A stretch of 64,000 nucleotides of DNA, taken from NCBI GenBank assembly GCA_947646015.1, contig CANSEY010000021.1, positions 1 through 64,000 on the forward strand, given 5' to 3'. This DNA is from an uncultured Bacteroides sp. (GTDB lineage Bacteria > Bacteroidota > Bacteroidia > Bacteroidales > Bacteroidaceae). The notes beneath the pieces are model-generated. The model did no database searches. It was given only the letters and a program-made list of their open reading frames with translations, and had not been told where the DNA came from. Made by a program: the position numbers and the translations under genes. Shown in pieces: positions 17,601 through 27,074 of the stretch; positions within the stretch are counted from its first letter, which is position 1; the number at the start of each line of letters is the position of its first letter.

Positions 17601-18610
17601 TACTGTATTATTTTCTGAAGTAAATTTTGAAACTTTTTGCCGAATTCGTTCCAGCTATGTGCATTGAGGAACCGGTTGTAACCGGCTATATCTGTTGCTT
17701 CGTTTGCTTTGCCAACGAGTTCCTGTATATCATCGAACGTATGGAAAATATATACGTTAAGCAAGGGTTCGGCGGCGTAGTCCCTGAAAGAGCCTACAGC
17801 CGGTCCGATGACTTTGGCTCCGAATGAGAGAGAGTCCATCAGTATGCCGGAACTTAAGATAGACTCGGCAGCATAAGGTACCAGTACGAAACGTGATCTG
17901 CGGATCTCTTGTTTTAGCTCTTCGAAAGGAATACTACGGTCCTCTATGCTGATCATCTCATTACTTTCTTTGCGTAGTTCTTCCAGGAGTTCCTGCGAAC
18001 TGCATTTCCCGATGATTTTAGTCTTCAGTTTTAATGAATGCTGAGTAGCAAAACGTACGAATTCCGGTACCCCTTTGTATCGGGAGATATTTCCCCAGAT
18101 CAGCAGGTCGGTTTCCGGTGGTTGGGGGATGTATTCTTCTATCCGGTTTTTAGTAGGGTGATGCAAGAATACCGTTTTGGCTACAGCCTTCGGATATTGA
18201 TCCTGAACCACTTTGATACCTTCTGTAGCATGTGTCACTATCAAATCGGCTTTGCGGAGGAGCAGATGTATCAATAACTTTTTCGACCATCGGTGTTTCA
18301 TCACATGGGGCTGCTTATTGTGCAAGAACCAGATGATCTTCTTATGGTGGCATTTAATTTTGAAAAGAAGCCAGATAGCAGCAAGAGTCTGCAACATTCC
18401 ATATTTGTAGTCGGGTACATTCTCCGGCCAATGAAAGATATAAGCATCGCTATCTGCTTTTCTTGGGATGAGGCTGAATAACGGATTCTTGTGCGGGGGA
18501 TTGGCAATTGTGATTCCGTTCTGTTGCAGTGCATGGATGAAGTCGCTGATATACGGATTAACGCGTATATCACCTTTGTTGATAGAGTATGGATATATCG
18601 TGACCTTCAT
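17600..18610 (-). CDS. Putative GT-B glycosyltransferase
   Basis: The 336-residue protein is shorter than its neighbours. MKVTIYPYSINKGDIRVNPY starts a GT-B-like N-terminal domain, and HKKIIWFLHNKQPHVMKHRW resembles the acceptor domain of sugar transferases of the GT4/fucosyltransferase-like group. In the C-terminal half, LIWGNISRYKGVPEFVRFA and RSRFVLVPYAAESILSSGIL fit a donor-binding domain. It sits between two GT4 genes with gaps of 9 and -1 bases, so its role in the same glycan is likely. The exact family is not certain. Confidence 0.78.
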   Translation of the reverse strand: MKVTIYPYSINKGDIRVNPYISDFIHALQQNGITIANPPHKNPLFSLIPRKADSDAYIFHWPENVPDYKYGMLQTLAAIWLLFKIKCHHKKIIWFLHNKQPHVMKHRWSKKLLIHLLLRKADLIVTHATEGIKVVQDQYPKAVAKTVFLHHPTKNRIEEYIPQPPETDLLIWGNISRYKGVPEFVRFATQHSLKLKTKIIGKCSSQELLEELRKESNEMISIEDRSIPFEELKQEIRRSRFVLVPYAAESILSSGILMDSLSFGAKVIGPAVGSFRDYAAEPLLNVYIFHTFDDIQELVGKANEATDIAGYNRFLNAHSWNEFGKKFQNLLQKIIQ

Positions 18611-18619
18611 TGTGTTCTC

Positions 18620-19807
18620 CTATTTAATTAATCCATGTTTACGGAAAGTTTCCATCCACAGTGGTCCTACCTGTTCTATGTCATATCTGTTTTTCCGCTT
18701 TTGAGCTTTGTAGGCTATCCGGCAGCGGAGTGTGTCATTTTGTGCCAACCGTAGAATGGTTTCTGCATATTGTTCATAATTGTTGTCGGGAATAATGAAT
18801 CCGTCTATGCCGTCATCTATCATGTCATAGATCGCATTGAAAGAATCGAATCCGATAGGAATCACCCCCAGTGACATTGCTTCTGTAAATACGGTGGGTA
18901 GTCCTTCTATGACGGAAGTCAGACAAAGAATCCGGGCACGGTCTATATAGGGGATCGACATCTGATGGCCGGTCAGGCAGACCCGTTTCAATTTTTTCTC
19001 GGCAATAATTTGCCGGCACGTGCCGAATTGGGGACCATCTCCTACAAGGGTGAGTTTCCAGTCCGGCAGTTTATCCTGAACCATACCCCATATCTTTAGT
19101 AATTTGGGTAATGCCTTTTCGGTTGCCATTCTGCCAACAAAGATGATTTCTTTGTCCTTCTCCTCAATCGGGATGTTACTATGCACAGGTTTTATGGCAT
19201 TAGGGATGGCAGATAACTTCCATGCGTCTTTTTTGCCTATAAGTTTCTTGAATTCGGGTATATAAGCGGGTGACAGCAGTACCACTTCGTCGAGCGTGTC
19301 GTATGCCGAACGGTTTTGATGGCTGACCACTTTTTTTAATAAGCTGATGTAGAGTTGTGGTAGCATCCACTGAAAAAGTTTCTTGGGTCCATGCACGTCT
19401 TTGAACCGGAGTGTAGATAACTCGTATTGTTTTAACTGTGTCGTATGGCTGGGACAGTTGTGGATCATCGTGCATATTTTGATTCCGGGATTTCTTTTTT
19501 TGATTTCGAGGTAATATTTGCGTGTATCTCCGGTGATGACATGGGAGTAATCGAGAATCACGTCTATCTGTTTGTCGATAATGAAGCGACAGATTGCTTC
19601 GATGTTGCGGGGAGTATAGAATTGAGAATAATGATCGGGCAACAGGAGGCCGTTCTCAAATTCGCTGTCAGCCAGTTCCAGGTACGAAAAGTAAAGCTTA
19701 CTGTCCACTCCGTGTGCAGTCAGCCATTCGGTCAGTTGCGCATAGAACCAATAAAAGCTATTGGCACGATGAGGAAATGCTTTGGTTTGTTGGATCAGGA
19801 TGTTCAT
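18620..19807 (-). CDS. Glycosyltransferase family 4
   Basis: The 395-residue protein has a GT-B C-terminal domain with IIFVGRMATEKALPKLLKIW, LTLVGDGPQFGTCRQIIAEK and VIEGLPTVFTEAMSLGVIPIG, the last holding the E-x7-E motif. The N-terminal half carries DVILDYSHVITGDTRKYY and CTMIHNCPSHTTQLKQYE, suggesting a retaining transferase acting on a membrane-bound acceptor. It begins 3 bases after the flippase gene, so flippase and transferases form one operon. Confidence 0.88.
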   Translation of the reverse strand: MNILIQQTKAFPHRANSFYWFYAQLTEWLTAHGVDSKLYFSYLELADSEFENGLLLPDHYSQFYTPRNIEAICRFIIDKQIDVILDYSHVITGDTRKYYLEIKKRNPGIKICTMIHNCPSHTTQLKQYELSTLRFKDVHGPKKLFQWMLPQLYISLLKKVVSHQNRSAYDTLDEVVLLSPAYIPEFKKLIGKKDAWKLSAIPNAIKPVHSNIPIEEKDKEIIFVGRMATEKALPKLLKIWGMVQDKLPDWKLTLVGDGPQFGTCRQIIAEKKLKRVCLTGHQMSIPYIDRARILCLTSVIEGLPTVFTEAMSLGVIPIGFDSFNAIYDMIDDGIDGFIIPDNNYEQYAETILRLAQNDTLRCRIAYKAQKRKNRYDIEQVGPLWMETFRKHGLIK

Positions 19808-19810
19808 GAC

Positions 19811-21256
19811 TTATTTCAAGAGTTTTTTCCGGATAAATTGTACACTTTCAAAAAAGATTACCGATTTGCCGATCCACATGATGAACACATAAAGGCTTAC
19901 GGCTATTCCTATTTTAAGAATCAGCAATACATATAGGTTATGGAAGCCGATCGTGAGGAAATAGCTGGTTCCTATGACTCCTCCGGAGATCAGTAGGTAC
20001 GGAGTGATATCTTTCATGACTTCCCATAGGGTGATGTGAATCTGCTTGTTTACGAAATAATGCCATATCAGTAGCCAACCGATGTTGATAACCGTATAAA
20101 TCACGGCCATGACGAGTATGCCTTGTGAGATAGTACAAAGAAGCATTGTGAGTTGAACCAGGCTCTGTGCAATGGTATTCCACATAAAAAGATTCGACTT
20201 TCCTTTACTGATCAGGAGATTGGAGTACATATAAGTAATGGGGACAAATGCTCCCCAGATGCAAAGAATCTGCATGATGGGTACACATGCCTGCCATTTG
20301 GCGGTGACGGCAATTACGATGAACTCGTTGGCTATCAATGCCAGTCCGAACATGGCCGGGAAAGAGATAAAGGCGGTGAAGCGCAACATCTTCCGAAATA
20401 TATTTTTCTGTCGCATGGCGTCGGAAGAGGTTTCGACCAGGACAGGCTGAGATACTCCGTTGATCATGTTACTGATCAGTGAGAAGCCCATATTGGTCCA
20501 TTTATTGGCCTGAGTATAGTAACCTACATCCTGACTGGTATAAAAGCGCCCCAGCAGAACAGAAAATATGTTATCATTGATGTAATGAAATACATTGGTG
20601 ATAAGCAGTTTACTGCTGAACGGAAGCATCTCCCTGATAGGTTTGAAATTGAACGAAAAAGTAGGACGCCACGGAGAAAAGTACCATAACAGCGCATTAG
20701 CGATGAAAATATAGGTGATTTGCTGTACGGCCAGCCCCCAGAAAGCCATTCCATTGTATGCCATGACAATTCCTATGGTGCCTGAACACAATAGTGCGGT
20801 AATGGTTGCTTTCGCTTTTTCTTTCACCATTAGTTTTTTAAATAATACCGCATTATGGGCAGTTCCGCAACTTGAAATCAGAAAACCCAGGAAAAGGAAG
20901 CGGGATAGAGGAATAAGCTGTGGAGTCTTATAGAATGCTGCGATAAACGGGGCACAAAAAAAGAGCAGCAGGTAAAGCGATGCACCCATTAGAAAACTGA
21001 ACCAGAACACCGCATTGTAGTCTTCATGACGGAACGTCTGTTTATTGGCCAGAGCGGCCGTAAATCCGCTCTCTTGTATAGAGTTGGCTACGGCGGTAAA
21101 TATAGCCAGCATACCAATCATACCGTAGTCTGTCGAATCCAGCATACGGGTGATGATAATTCCGAACAGCAGGTTCAGTAATTGCTGGATGCCATTGCTG
21201 AATCCACCCCAGAATAATCCTTTGGCTGTTTTTTCTTTTAGCGACTGTTCTGCCAT
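19811..21256 (-). CDS. Wzx-type polysaccharide flippase (oligosaccharide/lipopolysaccharide exporter)
   Basis: The 481-residue protein has 12-14 predicted transmembrane helices and starts MAEQSLKEKTAKGLFWGGFS, followed by LFGIIITRMLDSTDYGMIGM, a typical beginning for WzxC/MVF-superfamily exporters. I chose the ATG at 21256; the reading frame extends upstream through a likely metG terminator, so the longer start is unlikely. It should flip lipid-linked repeat units across the inner membrane. No Wzy polymerase or initiating transferase is visible in the window, so the locus either uses genes elsewhere or makes a short glycan. Confidence 0.9.
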   Translation of the reverse strand: MAEQSLKEKTAKGLFWGGFSNGIQQLLNLLFGIIITRMLDSTDYGMIGMLAIFTAVANSIQESGFTAALANKQTFRHEDYNAVFWFSFLMGASLYLLLFFCAPFIAAFYKTPQLIPLSRFLFLGFLISSCGTAHNAVLFKKLMVKEKAKATITALLCSGTIGIVMAYNGMAFWGLAVQQITYIFIANALLWYFSPWRPTFSFNFKPIREMLPFSSKLLITNVFHYINDNIFSVLLGRFYTSQDVGYYTQANKWTNMGFSLISNMINGVSQPVLVETSSDAMRQKNIFRKMLRFTAFISFPAMFGLALIANEFIVIAVTAKWQACVPIMQILCIWGAFVPITYMYSNLLISKGKSNLFMWNTIAQSLVQLTMLLCTISQGILVMAVIYTVINIGWLLIWHYFVNKQIHITLWEVMKDITPYLLISGGVIGTSYFLTIGFHNLYVLLILKIGIAVSLYVFIMWIGKSVIFFESVQFIRKKLLK

Positions 21257-21281
21257 ATTATATTTCCGCTCACGACCGTTA

Positions 21282-21335
21282 GTAAAAATAAAGGGTGTAT
21301 CCGGTCTCCTTTCATAGAGTCCTGAATACACCCTT
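21282..21335 (-). terminator. Terminator of metG
   Basis: AAGGGTGTAT (21291-21300) pairs with ATACACCCTT (21326-21335). On the minus strand the hairpin is followed by TTATTTTTAC. It stands between metG and the flippase gene. Confidence 0.75.
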
Positions 21336-21346
21336 ACTTTAGTTAT

Positions 21347-23386
21347 TTATTTCACTTCACTTCCCGGCTTCACTTCCCGTCCGGGCATAACAACGGCCAG
21401 GCTGCCGTCATTATTTTCGGCACTCAGGATCATACCTTCGCTGACGATACCTTTCAGCTTTCGTGGAGCCAGATTGGCGATGAAGCAAACTTGCTTGCCT
21501 ACTAGCTCTTCCGGTTTGTAATGTTGTGCAATGCCGCTGACGATGGTGCGTGTTTCCAGTCCGTCGTCTATTTTAAACTGCAATAATTTGTCGGCCTTAG
21601 GCACTTTCTGACATTCGAGAACAGTACCTACGCGAATATCGAGTTTCATGAAGTCGTCAAATTCGATATTGGCGCGGATCGGTTTGGCTTTGTAATTAGC
21701 CTCTTCGTTTGCTTTCTTTGTATCGAGCAACTTTTGTACTTGTGCTTCAATTGTGGCATCTTCTATCTTTTCGAACAATAATTCCGGCTTATTCAGTTGA
21801 TGTCCGGCAGGAAGCAGGTCGTTCCGTCCCAGTTCTGCCCAGTCGAAGCTATCCATGTTCAGCATCTGGCGTAAGCGTTCCGAACTGAACGGAAGGAATG
21901 GTTCGAAAGCGATAGCCAGGTTGGCTACCAGTTGCAGAGATATATTCAGGATAGTACCTACACGTTCCATATCCGTCTTTGCCAGTTTCCAGGGTTCTGT
22001 ATCGGCCAGGTATTTGTTTCCGATACGAGCCAGATTCATGGCTTCTTTCTGTGCATCACGGAACTTGAATACATTGAGCAGCTTTTCTACTTCGGCTTTA
22101 ACATCGGAGAATTCTTTCAGTGTCTCTTTGTCATAATCTGTAAGTTCGCCCGCAGCGGGTACTTTACCTTCGAAGTACTTCTGTGTCAATACCATCGCAC
22201 GGTTCACAAAGTTACCGTAGACCGCTACCAATTCGTTGTTATTGCGTGCCTGGAAGTCTTTCCAGGTAAAGTCGTTGTCCTTGGTTTCGGGTGCATTGGC
22301 TGTCAATACATAACGCAATACGTCCTGTTTCCCGGGGAAGTCTTCCAGATACTCGTGTAACCACACTGCCCAGTTGCGTGAAGTGGATATTTTGTCTCCT
22401 TCCAGATTCAGAAATTCGTTGCTCGGTACATTATCCGGCAAGATATAGCTGCCTTCAGCTTTCAGCATAGCCGGAAATACGATGCAGTGAAATACGATAT
22501 TATCTTTTCCGATAAAGTGAACCAGACGGGTTTCGGGATCTTTCCACCAGGTTTCCCATGAATCGGGAAGCAGTTCTTTTGTATTGGATATGTAACCGAT
22601 TGGTGCATCGAACCATACGTAGAGAACTTTACCTTCAGCACCCTCTACCGGAACAGGAATCCCCCAGTCGAGGTCACGGCTGACCGCACGCGGCTGCAAA
22701 CCCATATCGAGCCAGCTTTTGCACTGTCCGTACACGTTCGGACGCCATTCTTTGTGTTCTTCCAATATCCACTGGCGCAGCCATGTTTCATGTTTGTCAA
22801 GTGGCAGATACCAGTGTTTGGTTTCTTTCATGACCGGTTTGCTTCCGCTGATGGCACTTTTCGGATTAATCAGGTCAGTGGGCGACAGTGAAGTTCCGCA
22901 CTTTTCGCATTGGTCACCATAGGCACCTTCCGAATGACAGTGAGGACATTCACCGGTGATGTAGCGGTCGGCCAGAAACTGGTGTGCTTCTTCATCATAA
23001 TATTGTTCCGAAGTTTTTTCGATAAACTCTCCTTTTTCGTATAGCTTCTTGAAGAAGTCTGAAGCCAGTTCGTGGTGTGTTTTGGATGATGTACGGCTGT
23101 ATACGTCAAACGAGATACCGAATTCTTCGAATGATTTCTTAATCAGGAAGTGATAGCGGTCTACTACATCCTGCGGAGTGATACCTTCCTTTTTGGCACG
23201 GATGGTGATGGGTACCCCATGTTCGTCGGAACCTCCGATGAAAAGTACATCTTCTTTTTTCAGTCGCAGATAGCGGACATAGATGTCTGCCGGTACATAT
23301 ACACCGGCCAAATGGCCGATATGGACGGGGCCGTTCGCATACGGCAGTGCCGATGTGACGGTAGTTCTTTTAAAGTTCTTTTCCAT
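21347..23386 (-). CDS. metG: Methionine-tRNA ligase
   Basis: The 679-residue class I synthetase shows HIGH at residues 22-25 ([14 protein letters not shown]), a zinc knuckle with [17 protein letters not shown], the KMSKS-type loop KISTS (K332), and an anticodon-binding helical domain. A C-terminal EMAP-like tRNA-binding domain (about 575-679) contains [20 protein letters not shown]. It charges tRNA-Met with methionine, including the initiator. The length equals that of long bacterial MetG proteins with the extra dimerising domain. It has its own promoter and terminator and is not part of the glycan operon. Confidence 0.97.
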   Translation of the reverse strand: MEKNFKRTTVTSALPYANGPVHIGHLAGVYVPADIYVRYLRLKKEDVLFIGGSDEHGVPITIRAKKEGITPQDVVDRYHFLIKKSFEEFGISFDVYSRTSSKTHHELASDFFKKLYEKGEFIEKTSEQYYDEEAHQFLADRYITGECPHCHSEGAYGDQCEKCGTSLSPTDLINPKSAISGSKPVMKETKHWYLPLDKHETWLRQWILEEHKEWRPNVYGQCKSWLDMGLQPRAVSRDLDWGIPVPVEGAEGKVLYVWFDAPIGYISNTKELLPDSWETWWKDPETRLVHFIGKDNIVFHCIVFPAMLKAEGSYILPDNVPSNEFLNLEGDKISTSRNWAVWLHEYLEDFPGKQDVLRYVLTANAPETKDNDFTWKDFQARNNNELVAVYGNFVNRAMVLTQKYFEGKVPAAGELTDYDKETLKEFSDVKAEVEKLLNVFKFRDAQKEAMNLARIGNKYLADTEPWKLAKTDMERVGTILNISLQLVANLAIAFEPFLPFSSERLRQMLNMDSFDWAELGRNDLLPAGHQLNKPELLFEKIEDATIEAQVQKLLDTKKANEEANYKAKPIRANIEFDDFMKLDIRVGTVLECQKVPKADKLLQFKIDDGLETRTIVSGIAQHYKPEELVGKQVCFIANLAPRKLKGIVSEGMILSAENNDGSLAVVMPGREVKPGSEVK

Positions 23387-23428
23387 TGATATATTGCGTG
23401 TATTTATTGTTATCTACTTGGGAACGTG

Positions 23429-23436
23429 CAAAGATA
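23429..23436 (-). promoter_or_regulatory. Putative -7 element of metG
   Basis: TATCTTTG on the minus strand matches TAnnTTTG, 42 bases before the metG start. No clear -33 element. Confidence 0.45.
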
Positions 23437-23477
23437 ACGACTTTCTGAGGAATTCTTTATAAATAAGATGGATGATT

Positions 23478-23525
23478 TGAATAATAACCCCATACTCTTC
23501 GTTGAATTCAATGCAGAGTATGGGG
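23478..23525 (-). terminator. Terminator of the NVEALA/propeller operon
   Basis: CCCCATACTCT (23488-23498) pairs perfectly with AGAGTATGGGG (23515-23525). On the minus strand the 11-bp stem is followed by TTATTATT. It lies 24 bases past the stop of the propeller lipoprotein gene. Confidence 0.75.
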
Positions 23526-23549
23526 CTGTTATATGAAGAAGAAAAGCCG

Positions 23550-24638
23550 TTAGGGAAGCTGGTCCAGTAGTTCTTTGATGTTGTATCGAACAAGCATGTC
23601 ATCTGCAGTTACAGCATACATGGTTTGGTTTCTTTCGTCTATGCTGAAAGAGGAAACCCATTTGTCCAGATGGGCTTTACATAGATAATTGCCTTTCCAG
23701 TCAAAGATATCCAGGCGAGAGCGGAATGTTGAAGGGTCTTCCCCCTCTATTGCCATGGCCCAGATATATGCATTATTGCAGTGTACTTTGGTATAATAAG
23801 GTTTGGGAGTGCCTTCTATTACCTGTTCCCAATTTAATTTATTTCCATCAGTGAATAGGTTATTAATTTCCTCCTTTTCAATATTTACTATACTTATCAT
23901 ATTGAGGAATCTGTATGCAATGACCATCTTCTTGCAATCATTGCTGATTGCAATATCTTTTTGGAAAGCTTGATCTCTTCCGTGATGTTCTAGCAACTCC
24001 TTGGGGAAATTGGAGGCGTAGAAACTGCGCAGGATGCTGTCGTTTTTGTAATCGTAAACTTCAAAAAAATCATTTTGATTGTCTTGTGGACGCATTATGA
24101 TACTCCTGTTTATGAGAAATATGGAATCTCCTAAAAGATATGAAACGCTGGACTGTTGAAAACTATTCTTTCCTTTGGGAGCATTATAGGTATATTTGTT
24201 ATCATAAATAGCCTTATTTTCTATCAAAGACTTGGATATATTTAATAAACCTGTGAATTTTTGATAAGATCTCATTACAAGTTGTATCTGCCCGTCCTTG
24301 TTAAACCATTGTGTAAAAGCACTAGGGAGTATAACTTCATCCGGTCCGTTTCCTATTTTCTGAAAACTTCCAAGAAATTGCAGATGGGGAAGGTTGTATA
24401 CATGCAGCATATTCTCCTCTTTATTTAGAGCTAATATTAGAAATGTATCGGTGACAATAATATCGCCTATGCCGATTGGGTCAATGGATAAAGGTTCGTG
24501 ATTAAAAGATAATGTCTGTTGTGCATCCGTTGCAATTGTTTCTATTGTTCTAGCTTTTTCTGGTTTGGATGATTGGCTACAGGAGGTGATGTACAGACAC
24601 AATGTAAAGGAAATAACGGTTAGAAGTGCTTTTCTCAT
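23550..24638 (-). CDS. 6-bladed beta-propeller lipoprotein (BF3164/TolB-like family)
   Basis: The 362-residue protein has a lipoprotein signal peptide (lipobox ITSC, Cys20) and a beta-rich body with repeated strand patterns such as MLHVYNLPHLQFLGSFQKIG, DFFEVYDYKNDSILRSFYA and SRLDIFDWKGNYLCKAHLDK. The motif GSFQKIGNGPDE (about residues 92-103) is typical of the Bacteroidales propeller lipoproteins I know as the BF3164 type. Function is unknown; members often lie beside NVEALA peptides, as here. The gap to the upstream NVEALA-like gene is 16 bases, so they are one operon ending at the terminator at 23478. Confidence 0.83.
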   Translation of the reverse strand: MRKALLTVISFTLCLYITSCSQSSKPEKARTIETIATDAQQTLSFNHEPLSIDPIGIGDIIVTDTFLILALNKEENMLHVYNLPHLQFLGSFQKIGNGPDEVILPSAFTQWFNKDGQIQLVMRSYQKFTGLLNISKSLIENKAIYDNKYTYNAPKGKNSFQQSSVSYLLGDSIFLINRSIIMRPQDNQNDFFEVYDYKNDSILRSFYASNFPKELLEHHGRDQAFQKDIAISNDCKKMVIAYRFLNMISIVNIEKEEINNLFTDGNKLNWEQVIEGTPKPYYTKVHCNNAYIWAMAIEGEDPSTFRSRLDIFDWKGNYLCKAHLDKWVSSFSIDERNQTMYAVTADDMLVRYNIKELLDQLP

Positions 24639-24654
24639 AATGTTTGTTTTAAGG

Positions 24655-24978
24655 TTAATGTTCTATGCATATTAGACAAGTGCCTTTTACATAGCCAAAT
24701 GTTGGCTTTTTATTATTTATTACGCCGCAAGATGTCATTCCTGCTTGTCCACTCGAACCATTGCACTCATAATGTGGTTCATTATCATGTTCCTCTGAGA
24801 AACTATAGTAACACGTTTGTTCTATCCATCTAATACATGCCCCTTCTTCACCGGCGGCTATTGCTTCCAGATTTTGTAACTGTACATTGGTTAAAACCGG
24901 TTGCTTATGATTCCAGGCGTACAATGCTGTGCATGCTATAATTATAGTTACTACAGCTTTGGATAAAGTTTGTTTCAT
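24655..24978 (-). CDS. NVEALA-like small exported cysteine-rich protein
   Basis: The 107-residue protein has one N-terminal hydrophobic helix (about residues 8-22), then a leader-like segment with LTNVQLQNLEAIAAGE (about 29-44), which matches the NVEALA family signature. A tail of about 60 residues with six cysteines follows (in ACIRW, TCYY, YECN, TSCG, GTCL and LICI). I chose the ATG at 24978; the frame stays open upstream but that part lacks family character. The conserved motif near the start of the mature part looks like a processing leader. The role is unknown. It is co-transcribed with the propeller lipoprotein downstream. Confidence 0.82.
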   Translation of the reverse strand: MKQTLSKAVVTIIIACTALYAWNHKQPVLTNVQLQNLEAIAAGEEGACIRWIEQTCYYSFSEEHDNEPHYECNGSSGQAGMTSCGVINNKKPTFGYVKGTCLICIEH

Positions 24979-25499
24979 ACTATTTTTATTAAAGGTTATT
25001 ATTTGCAAATATAGTTTATATTTACTTCTTATTTTAAAAAAAACAGTTGTCAGGTTCTTGTGCGCAGATAACAAGTCTTTTGCATTTAAAGAACTTTTTA
25101 TTCACATCCAAAGAACAAGTTTTAACTCTGTGTTAAAACAAAGCTTTTAAGGACAGAAGTCTTGCTTTTTTAAGATCTTGATTTTCAAATGGTTTAGTCT
25201 AAGATTCGCTTCTTTACCTCACGGATGGACTCTGCGGGTGAAAGCCGGGATACTTGCTTTTTTGTCAACTATAAAAGAGGGCTTACACTTCCGAAAACTG
25301 AATTAGATTCCATGAGTAAAAGAAAACTTACCACCAAATTTGAAGAAGAACCGTTTTTTGTATGGAAGCACAAAAACGATGATGCCAATTTTTCTGCCAG
25401 GATAAAAAAGGCTGTATTTTCTCCGGATAATTGCAAAAAACGATATATCTTTGGAAGAGATCATTTTATTAACCTTAAAAGACTAAAGACTGATTCCTG
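24979..25499 (+). other. Intergenic stretch between divergent genes
   Basis: These 521 bases hold the NVEALA promoter at the left, an AT-rich part, and a doubtful small reading frame at 25225-25500. Nothing else was recognised. Confidence 0.4.
25006..25013 (-). promoter_or_regulatory. Putative -7 element of the NVEALA/propeller operon
   Basis: TATATTTG on the minus strand matches TAnnTTTG and lies 27 bases before the start at 24978, which supports that start. No good -33 element seen. Confidence 0.45.
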
Positions 25500-25500
25500 A
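25225..25500 (+). CDS. Doubtful small basic protein upstream of the transglutaminase-like gene
   Basis: This 91-residue frame is rich in K, R, D and E, with no signal peptide and no domain I recognise. Its stop overlaps the next start by one base (TGATG), the sort of arrangement seen in coupled genes, and this is the only reason to list it. It may be chance, a decayed gene, or leader sequence of the downstream gene. The usual Bacteroides promoter was not found before it. Confidence 0.25.
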   Translation: MDSAGESRDTCFFVNYKRGLTLPKTELDSMSKRKLTTKFEEEPFFVWKHKNDDANFSARIKKAVFSPDNCKKRYIFGRDHFINLKRLKTDS

Positions 25501-26894
25501 TGAAGCATTTTACCGGCATATTATTTTTATTTCTTCTCTGTTTCTCTTGCACCCCGGTACATGATGCGCCATTGGAGCAGGCTCTCACATTGGCGGGAGA
25601 CAATCGGAAGGAACTTCAACAAGTATTAGGGCATTACGAAGGTGATTCGTTGAAACATAAAGCTGCCTGCTTTTTGATTGAAAATATGATTGGTAAAGGA
25701 ACTATCCGTTATTTGCTTCGGGAGAGTGATAGTTGTTATATACAACAAGAACCCGAGCCGGACTTAACGTGTATAACAGCCGACTATTTGATAGAAAACA
25801 TAGATCTGGCTTTTGAAGTCTGGCAAAAGTATCCTTGGTGCAAACAATTATCTTTTAGAGAGTTTTGTCGGAATATATTGCCTTATCGGTTAAAACAGGA
25901 GCCTTTGGACCGATGGCGTTCTTACTATTATACACGTTATAAAATGACGGTCGACTCGTTGGCACGAGCAGGGGCTACCATGAGAGAGATTGTTTTCTTC
26001 TTTAACTCACAGCATGGAAAGAAATATCTTCATGATGCTGCCAAAATACCGGGGGACTTCTCTATCGAGTTGATAGAAAAGCTGGGAGGGGGCACCTGTG
26101 ATCATCTGGCGTTGAATGCTGTACAGTTGATGCGTGCTGTCGGTATCCCCCTGAATCTTGATATTCTTCCATACCATGGCAAAGTGAATGGAGGACATGC
26201 TTATAACAGCTTTACCGATGAAAATGGAAAATTTTTCTATTTTTCTCCTTATGAGCGCGAACCGGAACGGAATCAATGGATTGCTCCTTTGGTACAGCGT
26301 GTCTGCTATGAACGTCAGCCAGAGCCGAAAATAGGGCGTAACCGTTGGAATGCACAATTGATCAATCGTTTACTGAAAGAGGTAACTGCCGAATATTATT
26401 TGTCCGACAGTGTCCGGTTACCTATACATACATCGGATACGGTGGCTTATATAGCTACTTTTAACCGTGGAGTTTTCAAAGTAGTGTCGCAGGGAAGAGT
26501 AGAAAGCAACAGTGTGCTGCATCGTGTGTTACCTTACGGATTACTTTATTTTCAGATGGCGGATAAGAAAGGAAAGTTGGTTCCGACAGGGAATCCGTTT
26601 GTGATGACTCCGGATAGCATTCACTTCATTACTCCGATCCGGCAGACCACTGTGCTGAATGGTATTCTTACGTATGATGTAAAGCGGGTTTTAGAGTTGG
26701 GTGATGAAGCATATACTTTGTATTATTGGAAAGACGGCTGGCAACCGGTTAAAGAAGTGACTTCTAAAGACTCTCGTACGCTCGACTTTGGAGAGGTACC
26801 TGTCCGGTCTTTGTTTCTTGTATGTGGAAATACTTATATGGGGCGTATGCAGCGTCCTTTCTTGTTGGAGGATGGAAAGCCGGTGTATTATTGA
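25500..26894 (+). CDS. Transglutaminase-like (papain-fold) lipoprotein
   Basis: The 464-residue protein has a lipoprotein signal peptide (lipobox CFSC, Cys17). Its middle carries a transglutaminase-like core: Cys200 in GGGTCDHLALNAVQLMRAVG and His233 in VNGGHAYNSF. The third catalytic residue is not clear. The C-terminal part (about 310-464) is beta-rich with SLFLVCGNTYMG, like a carbohydrate- or protein-binding module. The enzyme may be a peptidase or amidase rather than a crosslinker. Family members are often outer-membrane lipoproteins in Bacteroidota. No operon partner is certain. Confidence 0.8.
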   Translation: MKHFTGILFLFLLCFSCTPVHDAPLEQALTLAGDNRKELQQVLGHYEGDSLKHKAACFLIENMIGKGTIRYLLRESDSCYIQQEPEPDLTCITADYLIENIDLAFEVWQKYPWCKQLSFREFCRNILPYRLKQEPLDRWRSYYYTRYKMTVDSLARAGATMREIVFFFNSQHGKKYLHDAAKIPGDFSIELIEKLGGGTCDHLALNAVQLMRAVGIPLNLDILPYHGKVNGGHAYNSFTDENGKFFYFSPYEREPERNQWIAPLVQRVCYERQPEPKIGRNRWNAQLINRLLKEVTAEYYLSDSVRLPIHTSDTVAYIATFNRGVFKVVSQGRVESNSVLHRVLPYGLLYFQMADKKGKLVPTGNPFVMTPDSIHFITPIRQTTVLNGILTYDVKRVLELGDEAYTLYYWKDGWQPVKEVTSKDSRTLDFGEVPVRSLFLVCGNTYMGRMQRPFLLEDGKPVYY

Positions 26895-27023
26895 CAGATG
26901 AGGCTTTTGCTAATATCTGTTTTTTATGAGATATATAAGGATAGTAGTGGAAAAAACAGTCATTTTCTGATAATATTGCCAGTTCGGAGATCTTCTTGCT
27001 TTGTATCTTTTAGGTGAGATTTG

Positions 27024-27054
27024 TTTGTCGGTTGTTTCTAAAACAATATATTTG
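27024..27054 (+). promoter_or_regulatory. Strong-consensus promoter of the acyl-CoA synthetase gene
   Basis: TTTG (27024-27027), 19 bases, then TATATTTG (27047-27054). This is a full match to the Bacteroides -33/-7 consensus, 20 bases before the start codon at 27075. Confidence 0.75.
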
Positions 27055-27074
27055 TGAATGAATAATCGTATAAT

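Noticed and set aside
19445..19936. 163-codon frame across the glycosyltransferase/flippase boundary
   Set aside because: It is antisense to two genes with clear family motifs and lacks any domain of its own.
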